Assembly: GCA_038502055.1 (NCBI GenBank)
Contig: JAXRKN010000017.1
Span: 62,001 to 126,000 of the forward strand
DNA length: 64,000 nucleotides
Reading direction: 5' to 3'
DNA from: Tanytarsus gracilentus
Taxonomy: Eukaryota; Arthropoda; Insecta; Diptera; Chironomidae
The stretch's first letter is position 1. Each line of letters starts with the position of its first letter. Shown here piece by piece: positions 1-12,148 of this stretch. Below the pieces are notes generated by a model that worked only from the letters and a program-made list of their open reading frames with translations, made no database searches and had not been told where the DNA came from. The position numbers and the translations under genes are program-made.

Positions 1-2290
1 TGATGTTTATGTTTTTTTGCTACTTTCCTTCGCGCCTCAATAATAATTCTTTTCTTCTCTTCTCCGTTCCTTCTTTATCGACACACACACACGACTCTAT
101 AGACGGTGTCGCTGAAAGTAATGTTCACGTAATATTGAGATAGACAGAATGTCTACCCGATGTGTGCGAGAGACAGAGAAGAGGAAAAAAATAATTTTCT
201 TTTAAATCTCTTCGTAAAGTGACTAAGCTCCAAGTGTTTTGATATATTTTTTTTCAACGTATCAAAAATTCTACAAAATGAATTTTTAATGCCAGTGTGA
301 GAGAATTCAACGAAAGTTATTTTTGTGGGGATGTTTTTAAAGCTTAAATGTGATTTATTTTCGCAAATTTGAATTTTTCTAGAAACTCTAAGGTTGTTTT
401 TTTGAGAAACTCTTGAGGGAGAAAATTACAACGGAACAAAAGTTGTTTATTTCTTTTAATTTTGCGACGTAAATTTTTGGGTATTTTTAGAATTTGAATT
501 GATAACAAATTTTCAAAGAATTTTTTAATAAATAAATTTTTGTGGATAATAAAATTTATTAAACTTATTTTCTCAGCACTTTTCTCGTGTCAAAACTTCC
601 AAAACCCATCCCTTAAATCCACCACACACTTTTCCCTTCCCACAATCAGTTTCAAAGAAATAAATTTTATAAATCTCAGTTGATCTTCTTCTTTTATGCT
701 AACATGGCAATTCTAAGGAAGGCAAAAAACCGTATTCGAGATTTTCCATTCAATGAAAATAAAACATCTTATTATATTTTTCTCTTTACATGTGCACAAG
801 ATAGACACACACATGGGAGTATGAAAGAGATTTGCTTATATAAATGTACACACCTCAGAATTGTATCATCATCCCATACTCACACTTCTTCTTCTTCTTC
901 TTTCTCTCGCATCTCGGGAGCATTAACAAGAAAGAATGAGATGATGATATAAGCGGAGGTAAGACGAAGAAGAAATAAAAGAGGCCAAGAATACGATGCG
1001 AAAGAAAAAATTAAAAGAGACGTGGAAAGTGGGATTAAAGAAAGTGAAATGAGAAGTGATTATGGCATAAGCAGGCATTCGAGTGGAAGAATAAAAGAAT
1101 CAAAACATAATAAAAATTAATATTTTTCCTCTTTTCTTTTTCGCTCTCGTTCAGTGATTTTGAGTTGCTACCATTTCAACGTCACTCGGCGTGCATGATG
1201 AGATAATTTAACTTGATTGAATTCAATTATTAGCCGTGTATGATGGACAGAATTATTGAGTTTAATTTGATGATCGCAATCACGTTGATCCCTTGTGGAG
1301 AATTTTAAAAATCTCAGCTAAGATTTTTTAAATTTTAAAAAATAAAATTCAGATACAAAAAATATGTAACGTATTTTGATATTTTGAAGGACAAAATTCG
1401 GAATATTTTTTAACGTATTTTGAAATTTTAAAATACAAAATTCGGAAAATTTTTTTTAATCCACGAATTTAAATTTCTCTAAGCTCAACAAAATTAAATT
1501 CAAAACTCATCTAAAAGGCTCTCAAGAAGGAAATGAGCAGCCAAAAAATGAAGATTATAAATTTTAGAGTGCTCTCGAGGAATGAGATTTAAAATCATAA
1601 ATTTGTGAGCAACACTTTGTTTGTGTTTATTTATTTGCCTCCGTCTCCATCTCTGATCTGCTACTGCTGTTGCCTGTGTACTTGCTTTATAAACAATTCA
1701 ACGAAATCATTCTACATCCGTATTTCATAAATTATGACTTAAAAAGCTAAAAACAGTTTCCAGAATTTCATTTTGCATAAAACATTCTCATCTGCCCATG
1801 CTTAAGGCTCCTCTTTAATTATCCCTCCAAGTCTTCATTTCCTGGGCGAGATGAGAAATTCTCTGCTGAGTGCTAGAGGATTTTTTGCTACTTAAATAAA
1901 TAATTAGGATGTCTGCAAAGAGCGAGAGAGAAAAAATCGCTCTTCATTTTGCTGTGAAACAACACTCGGCGCCAGCTTGAAAGGAAGACGAAAAAATTTG
2001 GTTAAGATTTCTTTAAATTATATACAATTATTTCTCTTGCCATGCTCCGGCTTTTGATGTTATCGTAAAATTGTAATTTATTTACGACTCGACGCTAAAA
2101 AAGAGAATATAATTTTTCACTTCACTGCATTAAAATTCAATTTTCAAGAAAATTAATTAGTTGTAGAATCAAATTATGAAATTGCGAGTTAAACAACCTC
2201 TTTCGAGTGATTGCAGCAGAGTTTATTAAAAAATTAAAAGATTTTTTAAACCACGTGTGGAAATTTTATTTTGACTTTTTTTCGGACAAT
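1..2290. other. Intergenic, no gene recognised
   Basis: AT-rich sequence without an exon I can support. It holds a short CA tract near 80-91, a CTT-rich stretch near 885-905, and a 44-bp unit present about two and a half times around 1340-1455, with AACGTATTTTGA at 1368 and again at 1412. The short open frame at 680-952 is low-complexity and looks like chance. Confidence 0.7.
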
Positions 2291-3326
2291 TTATGCAGTA
2301 CATCCTGGCAGCATACTCAACAACGCGTCAGTCGTAAACATGTAATAAGACATCACGCTATTATAAATTGGGAAAATGTTCACTTTAATCTGATTCATTT
2401 CAGTCGTGTAAAGTCTTTGTTCGTTGGCGAGATTTTCTGTAAATTTGAGACTTGTAAAATGATAAATTTGACAAAAAGCAAAAAAATTTACCAATAGCCA
2501 TCTCATAGAGCATAACGGTAATGTAATAATCCTCTTCCAATCTAGAAATGAGTTGAGTGATCTGAGTGACAGGATTATGTCGTCCAAGGGCATTCAGAAC
2601 CTCCCATTGAAGTGTGTTCGATTGAAGCTGGAGAGTTTCAACAAGAGGATAATAAAAACTGCCCGATGCCCGATTGAAATAGAAAATGGTTTCCTAAAAT
2701 AAAATTATTTAAAATTTAATTTCAAAGTCATAAACTTTTACCTCATTGATAGCCTTGAAATTTAATCCCGCATAATCGATTGAATTGTTCAGTGAATATC
2801 TCACAACCTCAAGACATTCCGCATTTGGGTTTCCTTTTGAAAAAATCAATCAACAATTGAAAATCAATTTTATCACTAAATCTACCGATTTCCTGAGCTC
2901 TCGCATCGACGGCTTCCAAAACTGCAATTTCCCTATCTTTGACTCGTTGAACGACAAAACCATAACGTGATAAAAATTGAGCATTGTAAATGTCTAAATT
3001 TCTCTTTTGACTCATCCAGCTGCGATTGATTTGATTTTCATAATTCTTGTGCATCACATCGAACATTGAGTTGAGCTCTAAAAGACGAGTGACTTGTCCT
3101 TGCGTCAATGTTGAGACCTAAAAATAAATTTTAATTATTCCGCTATAGGAAATTCCTAACAGGAAGGAACTTGATAAAAACTTAGATAAGACGTGTTTAG
3201 TCAGCAATTAATGACTTGCCGAAATATTGTTAAGGATTCCAAAATATTCAATCATGAAACAATTAAAACTTCAATTACCATGGATAAAAATCCAATCAGC
3301 ACTGCACTAATTAAAATGCACTTCAT
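2291..3326 (-). CDS. Secreted protein, unrecognised (239 aa, 5 exons)
   Basis: Five exons with GT/AG borders join in frame: 3326-3279, 3117-2886, 2833-2742, 2693-2492 and 2436-2291, giving 239 residues. The N-terminus (MKCILISAVLIGFLSM) is a clear signal peptide followed by a mature start near LTQGQ, so the product is probably secreted. The rest is helical, rich in N, Q, E and L, with few cysteines (one in NAECLEV, one in the C-terminal PGCTA). Helical layout, size and sparse cysteines recall insect secreted proteins of the TsetseEP/DUF725 type, but this is a weak resemblance only. No catalytic motif is visible. A TATA box lies about 115 bp upstream of the ATG. The exon structure is well supported; the function is unknown. 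Confidence 0.72.
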
Positions 3327-3441
3327 CTTTTTTAATTTTTTTGAACTTCACACTTTAACAATCAAAACCTGAATGAGAAAAATTCGACCATAACTCAATC
3401 TATCAGTAGCACATTTTGATTAGATTAGCCGCTTGAAGTGT

Positions 3442-3449
3442 TTATATAG
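3442..3449 (-). promoter_or_regulatory. TATA box of the secreted-protein gene
   Basis: On the minus strand the sequence reads CCTATATAAACAC, a good TATA match, about 115 bp upstream of the ATG at 3326. This leaves room for a 5' leader of about 80 bases. Inferred from sequence only. Confidence 0.45.
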
Positions 3450-3608
3450 GGAATAATATCAATTATTAAAGAGGAAGGAAATCAATTGATAAGAAAATTT
3501 TAAGCATGTAGTTGAGAGCTTTTTAAGTTAAAAATTTTAACGAATGTTTAGGTGGACAAGATGAATGTTAGAGTTTATTCATAGTTTAAAGTTTTAATTG
3601 TCTTAATA

Positions 3609-4191
3609 TTAATTAGGTTCTATTGATTGCCACTCGATACGTTCCTCGAAGAAATCTATTAACTCTTGCTGATAGTATTTCTTCATAAATTCATATTCTA
3701 CGGCTTTCTTTGCTGACGAATCTCCCTGAATTATGACGATGCAGTACTTCATGTCATCTTTTCGTTGCAATCCGACAATTTTAAGCTTTAGAAGATTTTT
3801 TGGTGGATTTTGTGCTAGAAGTTAACGAAATTAGTTATTGTTTTTTTAATATGATACAACTTACATGGCGTAATTGGAACTGGATCTTTTTGTAATGTGT
3901 TGATTGTCTGGCTTGTTTGAATTTTTCTTTCATAGTTCTCAACAATTTCTGATGATAAATTGTCAGTTGGTTCCCAAGTGTTATCAGAGTTTGGATAGCC
4001 TTTCCATTTCACTAAGTATTTGGACTTTAAATGAAATTAAATTTAGGCTGCAAAAATTAACAAGAAATTCTCACCTTTCCATTTTTGACTTTTTTATCCA
4101 AAATTTTTTCAACAAAGTAATAATCTTCGTCTCCTCCAACATCCGGAATTCCACTTGAAGATACTTGATTAGATGATTCTTCGTTCTGCAT
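3609..4191 (-). CDS. HP1-like chromodomain/chromoshadow protein (160 aa)
   Basis: Three exons (4191-4075, 4024-3865, 3814-3609) join in frame to 160 residues. A short serine/acidic N-terminus (1-23) precedes a chromodomain (about 24-72) with the HP1-type aromatic cage: Y25, W46 and Y49 in VKWKGYP, then NTWEP. A basic linker leads to a C-terminal domain (about 100-157) ending IDFFEERIEWQ, which matches the last helix of an HP1 chromoshadow domain (compare SFYEERLTW). The expected role is binding methylated histone H3 (K9me) and dimerising through the shadow domain in chromatin. It is shorter than Drosophila HP1a (206 aa) because both N-terminus and hinge are short. The shadow domain is divergent, so this may be a fast-evolving paralogue rather than the HP1a orthologue. 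The ATG at 4191 is the first in frame. Confidence 0.85.
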
Positions 4192-6693
4192 GATTAAAAT
4201 GCAATATTTATAAATTAGCTAAATATTTTTTGTTTATTTCAAAGTGAGGTTAACGATAAAAAACTCAATTTGCTCCTGAATTCGCTTCAAACGTGTTTTT
4301 GAATTTTAACGGATTTTAACTAAAGTCATTTTTCAAAAGTATTTCACAGAATTCATTCAATTAATTTCCACTCAATCGTGTCCTCATTTTGAGTTTAAAT
4401 TCCCTGATGATCTAATTATCATTCTTGAATAAATTTTTCAGCAAAAAACCAGAACAACCGCAACAACAACAAAAAAACTCTCGACATGTCGCTTTAGATA
4501 TTTTTCTTCGCTCTTTTCGTTACACACCAAGCTTGAAAAAAATCTCGTTTGTCATTAGCATGATCGAGATTAATTAATGATATACAAAAAAATGTTGACA
4601 AAAACACATCAAGAGGGATTTTAAAATGTTGTTTGGGGAGATTTTTTGCTTAAACTTTTATTTTCTCCTTCCTCGACTTTAATCTCTTTCTCGCTCGCAT
4701 GTCATTTTATAATAAAGCCGATTTGTGTGATGAATAATGAATGCCAACTCGATGGGGTCAAGTTGAGTGTATAGCAAAATTTTAAAATGCAAATCTCGTT
4801 ATTATAAAAATTTCTACCTTAAATCAATCTCACTCTCCTCGGCGTGTCATCCCGCGCTTTATCTGACACATAATAAATTTGTCGATATTGTGCAAAAGGC
4901 AAAATGTCGGATGAGAGGAAATTTACATTCAAAATTAATTTCCTTTTCATGTTGTTATTTTTTTCGAAAGAGAAAAATGCGTGTTTGAAATAAAAACATT
5001 TTTTAATTCATAGACATAAATTAAGGGATTGCGGAATATTCTTCAAAAGCATTATTTTATGAATTTATTAGAGGAAGAATTTTAAGTTTTCGGAAGTGGG
5101 GTAATTTATCATTGGATATTCATTGAAATAATTCCGAATATAACTTTAAATGAAAAAGTTTTGAAAGAAATATTTAATGTGACGACTTTGACATATTAAT
5201 GGGTTGTTTGAGGGAGGTTTGTCTTTGATTAAAATAAATTTAATTTTAGGGAAATAAATTTATTGTTTTATTTCACCTAAAATCTAAACCAAAGAATCAC
5301 TCAAATCCATCGAGCAATTCTTGAACCTAAAATATGTAATAATCATCATTGCATCACCATCAAAAGAGCGGAGATAATATTTCATTTAATAACAATCGAG
5401 TTATTTTTCTTCTCCTTTTCATATCTTCCAATATTCAGTCACTTCAGTCTTTCCCCAAGTGATTCATGCATTCAAAAAAGATGAAAATCTGCAGACATAC
5501 AATTTTTTTCAGAGAACATAAATCTTTATTAAAAAAACTTCTACAATCCATCCATTTATATTTGCCCTTTTCTCTCTATCGCTCTCCGTTCAAGCTCTCG
5601 TGCATCAATTTTTTTAATAAAAGAATTATTTATCATGCTTCCTCCGCATATTGAGCAAAGAGAGTTCTTCTGCTATTTTTTTATGAAGGAAAAAATCTTC
5701 ATTGTCCGTCTTTTATTTCAATGAAGAGAAGAAGAAATGAGAAATTGTGCTGCATTGAAAACTTTTCGAATGGAAAGTTAATAGTCGAAAAAAAATATTT
5801 TTCTTCATTCTTTCGCATTTTATTTTAGACAAAATACTTTGAAGTGAAAGATGAATTTTTCGCTGCTTCAGAATTTTTATTTTTTATGGATTTTCATAAG
5901 AAGAAGTTTGCTGAAATAAAAAGCAGAGTTTCGCATAATTTTAAAATTCGTGAAAAAATAATTTAAATTTTTAAGCTTCACCAATTTTTATGCTAATTTT
6001 CACTCCCAACCATTACACAGCAAAAAAAAAATATTAAATCCTCGCCAACCAAAAAATGTCCGCTCTCGTTTTAAGCTTTTATGCATTCATAAAATAAAAT
6101 TTTCATCATGACATCAAGAGGAAATTTACAGCAATTTTTCCTGCGTGCATAACCTTGCCTAATTTAATAAAAGTTTTTTTTTCAATTGTCTATTGAAAAT
6201 ACGTTGAAGCCGAGATTTAAATTTTATTTGTATGAGGATTTTTTGAATTTTAACGGTAACATTTGGTCATGTCCCACGCAGGCAATTTTTATGCTCTCAA
6301 TGCAACAAACATTGTGCCGGCATAAAAGTTATAATTGCGTTTTATGGTCGCACATATAACGATAGCGGAAGAGATCTATGCTGAAAATTTTGCTGCATGG
6401 AATCGTTTTAATGCCTTATTCAACTTTTTAATGTCTCGAATGCGGAGTGAGAGAGAAATTTTATTCTGGAAAATGTGAACTCGTCTATCGACAATGTCTG
6501 CAAAAGCGATAGAGATGTCGTAAATGCTTTAATGCTCAAATTATTCATGAACGACTGACGATTTCATTTAAATGTGATGACATAAAAAATATTTCGGGAT
6601 GAAAAAGGATTTTTATTTTCGAAAAGATAAAAATCCCAGCAATCATTTCAAACTTTATTGCTGGCTTAATTTCAAAATTTATTTTCACTTGCG
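4192..6693. other. Intergenic, no gene recognised
   Basis: About 2.5 kb of AT-rich sequence between divergent genes. Open frames at 4767-4988 and 5466-5654 have no splice context or recognisable residues. I see no RNA gene and no repeat. Confidence 0.65.
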
Positions 6694-8586
6694 ATGGGTC
6701 GATTTTCTGAGCTGCTCTCGGCACCCATAAATATTGATACCAAAATAAAACCCGATGCTAAAATGGTTAGCGAGCAACTGGCGAAAGATGAAGCCAAACA
6801 AAAAGCCATCAGTGACAGTCAACGTCGTTATATGAAATGCTCGCATGGAAAATGTGCGCCAGTTCTTTCGGACCATGCCAAGCGTATGCGGAGGTATCAG
6901 TTGAAAAATAGAAAGGTCAATTTTGTATGCAAGAAGAAGCACACGAAAAAGCTCACCAAAATTTTCGCTGAGAAAGGTCGCGACAAGAGAATTGAAATTC
7001 TCGAGCAAGAAGTCCACGAGCTCGATCTGAAGTTGAAAGCAGCTAAAGGAAAATTGTATTTAAAAGAGAATGAAGAAAACTTCAAGAAAATTGAGGAAAA
7101 TTTGCAAATTCAGAGTGAAGTCGTGATTGAAATTGAAAAGGCAAAAATGGAAATTTCACACATCAAGTCACAATTTGAAAGACTTGATCGAAAAACGGAA
7201 GAATTGAAAAAACAAACCGAGTCTGAAAGTAAGTTTAACGATTATATAAAATTCAAATTTCAAAATATTAATTTCCGTTAAAAATATTTAGTAAAATTCG
7301 CCGAACATTTAAAGAAGGCCAACCGTCAGCTTGACATTTACGAAGGTCGAGTTCAACAATCGCGTCAACGTGAGTGCACGGCAACCGTTGAAAATGAGAA
7401 ATTGCGTGGTCTTCTCCGTGACATGCTTCACGATCGCGCGTACTTTAATCACTACTGGGAGAGCATGGTGAAGAAGCTCAAAGATCGAAAGAAATTTCTC
7501 CTCGACATGATTGAGAAGTCGAGTCAAGCCTTCAGTCAAGATGCAGACTTCATGGATAATTTTAAGAAACTCACAAAGAGACGTGCTCAAGATCGGGAAG
7601 CGGCAATTGCTGATATGCTCAAAATGAAGCGACAAATTGACGCTAATGGCGTGATGAGCACATTCCTGGGCGGCAAGGGAAAGAAGCGTGAATGGGTGCC
7701 GCTGGAGGAACGCGAAGTTAATCGTCGAAACAAGTTTAAGAGACAATACGACGAACGATTAAATTTCTATCAGACAATTCTCAATGAAATTAAAAAATTC
7801 ACCAACGACGAGAGTGTCACCATCGCACGACATCAAAAGGTCTCAACAAAGTCCCTCAAATTTCTCAAATTACTCGACAATAATGGCTTTCAACTCTACA
7901 ATTATCTCAACGAGCTCAATAGCGGAATTGAAACGACAAAATTTTCGCTCCGAAAGTCAACGAAAAGTGCAAATGTCGACATTAACAAACGAAATGACAC
8001 GAAAGCGTTCTTCGAGCAGCGAATTGAGGAACTCAACCAGCGACTTCATGATGACATCGAGACCACAATTAAAGTTAAGAATTCGCGTGAAAAATACGAC
8101 TCACAGATTGCAACACATTTTGGTGCACTCTTAGAAATCATCGAGATGATGCAATGCGATGTGAATCCGGTCAAGTCGTTGTTGGGCGAAAATGATAAAA
8201 TCACTTCGAGAAATTTGCGTCGTTTTCTTTTGATTTTAGAGAAGCGTATGAATGACATGCTGTCATTTGTGTATTGCGACGAACGTCAAGGCAAGGACAT
8301 TCTGATGGACAGCGAAAAGTTGACTGTGCGAAGTTTGAAGCGACCTGAAAGTCCCATCGTACAGATTGACGATGTGATTTTAACCACTCAATGTCCTGAA
8401 TGCGGTGAACTCGAAGATGTCAATCGATTTGATGACAAATTTGTGGCATGCTTCACCGAGAGTCAAGTGGAAAAGTCCATGATTGAGAAATACACCAAAC
8501 CGGAGCTTTCTTCTCGCATGCACACATTACTGTCGTGTAATTTACCTCGCAGTGGCGTAATTGCTAGTCGACGTTATGCTGAATAA
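6694..8586 (+). CDS. Outer dynein arm docking complex protein, ODAD1/CCDC63-like
   Basis: Two exons (6694-7228 and 7292-8586, phase-1 intron of 63 bp) give 609 residues. Long coiled-coil segments begin near residue 100 and run through the middle. The stretch DRAYFNHYWESMVKKLKDRK followed by KFLLDMIE is a strong match to the conserved core of CCDC114 (ODAD1)/CCDC63 docking proteins, which carry an equivalent RxxFNxxWxxMVxxLxDRKKFLLDMIE block. This family anchors outer dynein arms to axonemal doublets. In flies it would act in sperm flagella and possibly chordotonal cilia. A short CPEC motif and a basic C-terminus (SRRYAE) end the protein. ATG 6694 is the first in-frame Met after the upstream AT-rich leader. 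CCDC151 (ODAD3), a related coiled-coil, is the main alternative. Confidence 0.82.
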
Positions 8587-8816
8587 ATTCTTAATGTTTT
8601 GTGGTCTTCTTACTTTTTTTTGTACACGACTTAATTGTGGCATGAAAAAATATTATAAAAAATTTTTTGTATGTACTCAGAGACAAAGTAGAAATTACTA
8701 TGATTGTTCCATATGGAAGTGGTTGTAATTATACTCTGGATACATTCTTTTATAACGAAGTTCCTTGCTGGAAATTTTGTGATGATTTTTGAAATTATTT
8801 CTTAACTAAACTTTAT

Positions 8817-8960
8817 TTAATCTCACGATTAGCGAATTTATTAAAGATTTAATTTATTTAATCTGAGGATTAAGCAAAATAAATTCAAGTTTTAATTTTT
8901 AATCTTAGGATTAACGAATTAATCAAGAAATGTTTTTTAATCTTCGAATTAAAGAATTTT
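8817..8960. repeat. Degenerate ~40-bp array with paired TAATC/GATTA sites
   Basis: Four diverged copies begin near 8817, 8857, 8898 and 8936. Each contains an inverted pair such as TAATCTCACGATTA, TAATCTGAGGATTA or TAATCTTAGGATTA; the last copy is decayed (TAATCTTCGAATTA). TAATCC/GGATTA is the recognition core of K50 homeodomain factors (Bicoid, Otd, Goosecoid class), so the array may be a regulatory cluster or simply a decayed satellite. Confidence 0.5.
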
Positions 8961-10809
8961 TTTAAAAACTACAAAAAATCAAAAATAAAAATCTCTTTCA
9001 AAATTACCGCAATATCACATCAGTGTGTCATTAACAAAACTATCATACCAGATGTTCTTCGTCATTTAATTGCATAATAGCACTACTTTCCTCTCACACT
9101 TGCACAGAGCTCGGTAATTTTGCTAAAAATTCTTTTTCGACACGAAATTGAGTAATGAAAAGTAAATTTCGTCTCCAATTATTTCCGAATTGACATTAAT
9201 TGCTGTACAGTGATGCGAGAGTGAAGGAGGGTTTTAATTTATTAATTCATATCAGCAATTTTGTCATTGTCATCTTCTCCCTACATCCTCTCTCATTCCG
9301 ATAATTATATAAAATTGCGAGAAATTTAATTGATGTTTTTGTGTTTGCAATAAATTAAGGAGGATGTGAAAGGATGTGACAAAATTCAAGGGGGCAATTT
9401 TGAAGGTTTTTATTGATGAAAAATTGAGATAATTTTAAATGCAGCTGGTTTCGAGATTGTGAGAAAATCTTGATTTTATTCCACAAAATTTAACGATCTA
9501 ATTTTCACTCAAGTATGAAGTAATTCTTCAATTTTATGTTCAAGTCATAACCATTACAGAAAAAGGTACAAAAAGTATTTCGAAAAATTTTAAACATTAA
9601 ATTTTCGAGCGTACATGTCAAAAGCAATAAAATCCAATTATATTCCCTGATGTATGTTCGCTCCCTTTTTTCTCTTCCTGTGAGACTCCCATTAATGGAC
9701 GAGCGTTGAACGAGAACCGGAAAGCGGTGATTTTACTCGTGTTCCATTTAATAGATATAGAAGCAGGAGCGATAAAAATTTTCTAGTTCGTTTGGCAAAC
9801 ACGCTCGTACCATTAATTTTTACGACTCTCTCGCCCCGAGAGCTATGAGCGCGCAAAAATGAGCGAAAGAAGAAGACGACAGACGAAGTGGAGCTTAAAA
9901 TGAAAACCATAAAAAAATTGCAATCACACATCGATTTGATGATGGAAAATTTCAATTGATAAATTTTTTTGTGGTTATGTCAGCAGATTTTGATAAAATG
10001 CACTCGGTCATCAATAAAATCGCAAACTCTCTCCCTCATAAATGACATTCACTCAACGCCCTCACATGTCGTTGTAATATTTTTATGATGGTAAACATTG
10101 TTACGAAAATAATTTTAATAAAAATTTATAAACTCACTTGAGCGTGTTTGAGGCGATATTTAATGACATTAAATTGTTTACTTTCCTTTATTGCCGCATT
10201 TATTTCTGGTTTTTCATCGTTTTTTCATTCATAGATAACACATGTGGGCATTTTCATGTCACTCACTTAATGATTAATGAAACAAAAAGCATCAGCGAAA
10301 GAATTTGTTACGAGTCATTTGAGTGAAATTATTATGATGACATTTTTTATCGTCATTATGCGAGGGAAAAATGAAGAAAAATTTCGTTAAATGGGGAAAT
10401 TTTATTTTAGTAATAATTTTAATGATTTGTTTATCATAAAATGTCTGCGTATGTGTTTATTTGCTCAACTTGATTGCCCTTAGGGTGATTAAATTTTTTT
10501 CTCTGTTGTTTTTTCATCGCCCAGCATATTTGATGTTGAAAAGCATAAAAATATTTTATTTATTTGATCTCTCGGGATGTTTTCAAGCGATGAATATTTT
10601 AATGTATTTGGATGATCCTGGATTTAATGGATGGAATTTAATCAATATTGAAATTAAATTTTCATCGAGTTGGATTGGGAGTAAAATGCTGCGAGATATT
10701 CAATAAAAATTATTTGTTTTAAAATATTTATAAACAGTTCAAATTTATTAAAAAATAATAAAATATAAAAAGTTGTTTAAAAACAAGTTTGCGAATTAAA
10801 TAAAAATTA

Positions 10810-10820
10810 GGTTCAAATCC
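10810..10820 (+). promoter_or_regulatory. B-box-like motif (TFIIIC-type)
   Basis: GGTTCAAATCC matches the tRNA B-box consensus. No tRNA cloverleaf surrounds it. It is one of seven such motifs in the window (see finding). Confidence 0.25.
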
Positions 10821-12079
10821 TAAAATTGAATTTTCTAAATGTAATTTTTATTTCTCTACCGTTATTTTTTTGATATTTGATATATTTAATTTTTTAACAT
10901 TTTTATCTTCATTTCCAATCGAAATTTTTTAATTACAGCATTCAAAAAATTTCCGTTACTTAAAATTCCTCTTTACAAATTGTTTCAGTGTTTAAACATA
11001 AAAGGGCAGCATGAAAAAATTTGCAGTATTTTTTATAAATGGAACTAACCGTAAATACACCGAGCGAGGGCAATCAGCAGAAAACCAGAAATCAATCATT
11101 CGTGATTGACATTGTTTATTTCACTTTTTCTCTCGCAACTGCATTTTTATGCCTGAATATGTCCACATTCGAAGAGCGAGGTCTCTACACCGATAAATTT
11201 GCAACATAAAACCGCGAAACAAAAAAAAATATTCACAAAAGACATTTTTTAGTCGTGTGTTCAGTAAACCGCAATAATAAATTGCTTTTTTGCTCTTTTG
11301 ATTTTAAGCTGAAAATAGCGAAAAAAAGAAATCAAATCAAGCGAAATGCGAGAGATTTTTCAATTTCCAATTTCGGCCTTAATTATACGCCGTTGTTGGC
11401 TCTCTTCGTTCCCCTTCAGAGTATATATTAGCTCAAAATTCAACTCGAAGGCACCCTAATGAGAAAAACCATGAAAATTTATTGAATTTTTCCACTCGTC
11501 TTGCTTTTATTGCTGTAATATCGAGAAATTTTTTATGCTCTTTGCTATTTTATGGCCAACAACTTGCAATGTTATTTCACTTTTATTGCCATTCATCGAA
11601 AATTGAGAATTTTTTTCATGTTGCAACAAACTCAATGAAATTTGATAAATTTTTTTTATTGTTCTTCGTAATCTCATTTCCTTTCTCGCATGTGTGATGA
11701 GAATATTTGTGTATGTTTGCAATTTTTAAACGAACATGCTCGAGTTTGAGGGATAAAATTGCAGAAATTGTCGATACATGCGAGCGATTGTTGTTTTAAT
11801 AAACATCCTGAAAAAATATTTGAACATGAGCGGAATTTTTAGATGTTTTAGGAAAAAAGGGGTGAGAAACTTTGGGTTTTTCTAATTTTTTTAATAATTT
11901 TTATAACTCAAAATATTTTCGACAACATCAAAAATTATAAAAATCCAGAGTTTCCAACCCTCGGACTTTTTACAGCTATGGCACTTAATTTACTTTGTTC
12001 ATGATTTCCATTGAACATATTTTCAATATTGTATTTACATAAATTCAGGCTTAATTCAATTTTTGATTTATTTTCCCAG

Positions 12080-12148
12080 CAAATCGCCACCCACCACGCC
12101 GCACTGCCCATTAACCTAGATAAATTTGAAGCACCACAATTAACTCAC
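12080..12148 (+). CDS. Candidate orphan internal exon (23 codons)
   Basis: A pyrimidine-rich acceptor (TTTTCCCAG) is followed by 69 bases open in phase 0 (QIATHHAALPINLDKF, then EAPQLTH) and a consensus donor GTGAGT. The segment is visibly richer in GC and in CC dinucleotides than anything within 1 kb, as coding exons are here. I cannot find the partner exons, and the peptide is not one I recognise. It could belong to a gene with very long introns in this gene-poor stretch. It could also be chance. Confidence 0.35.
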
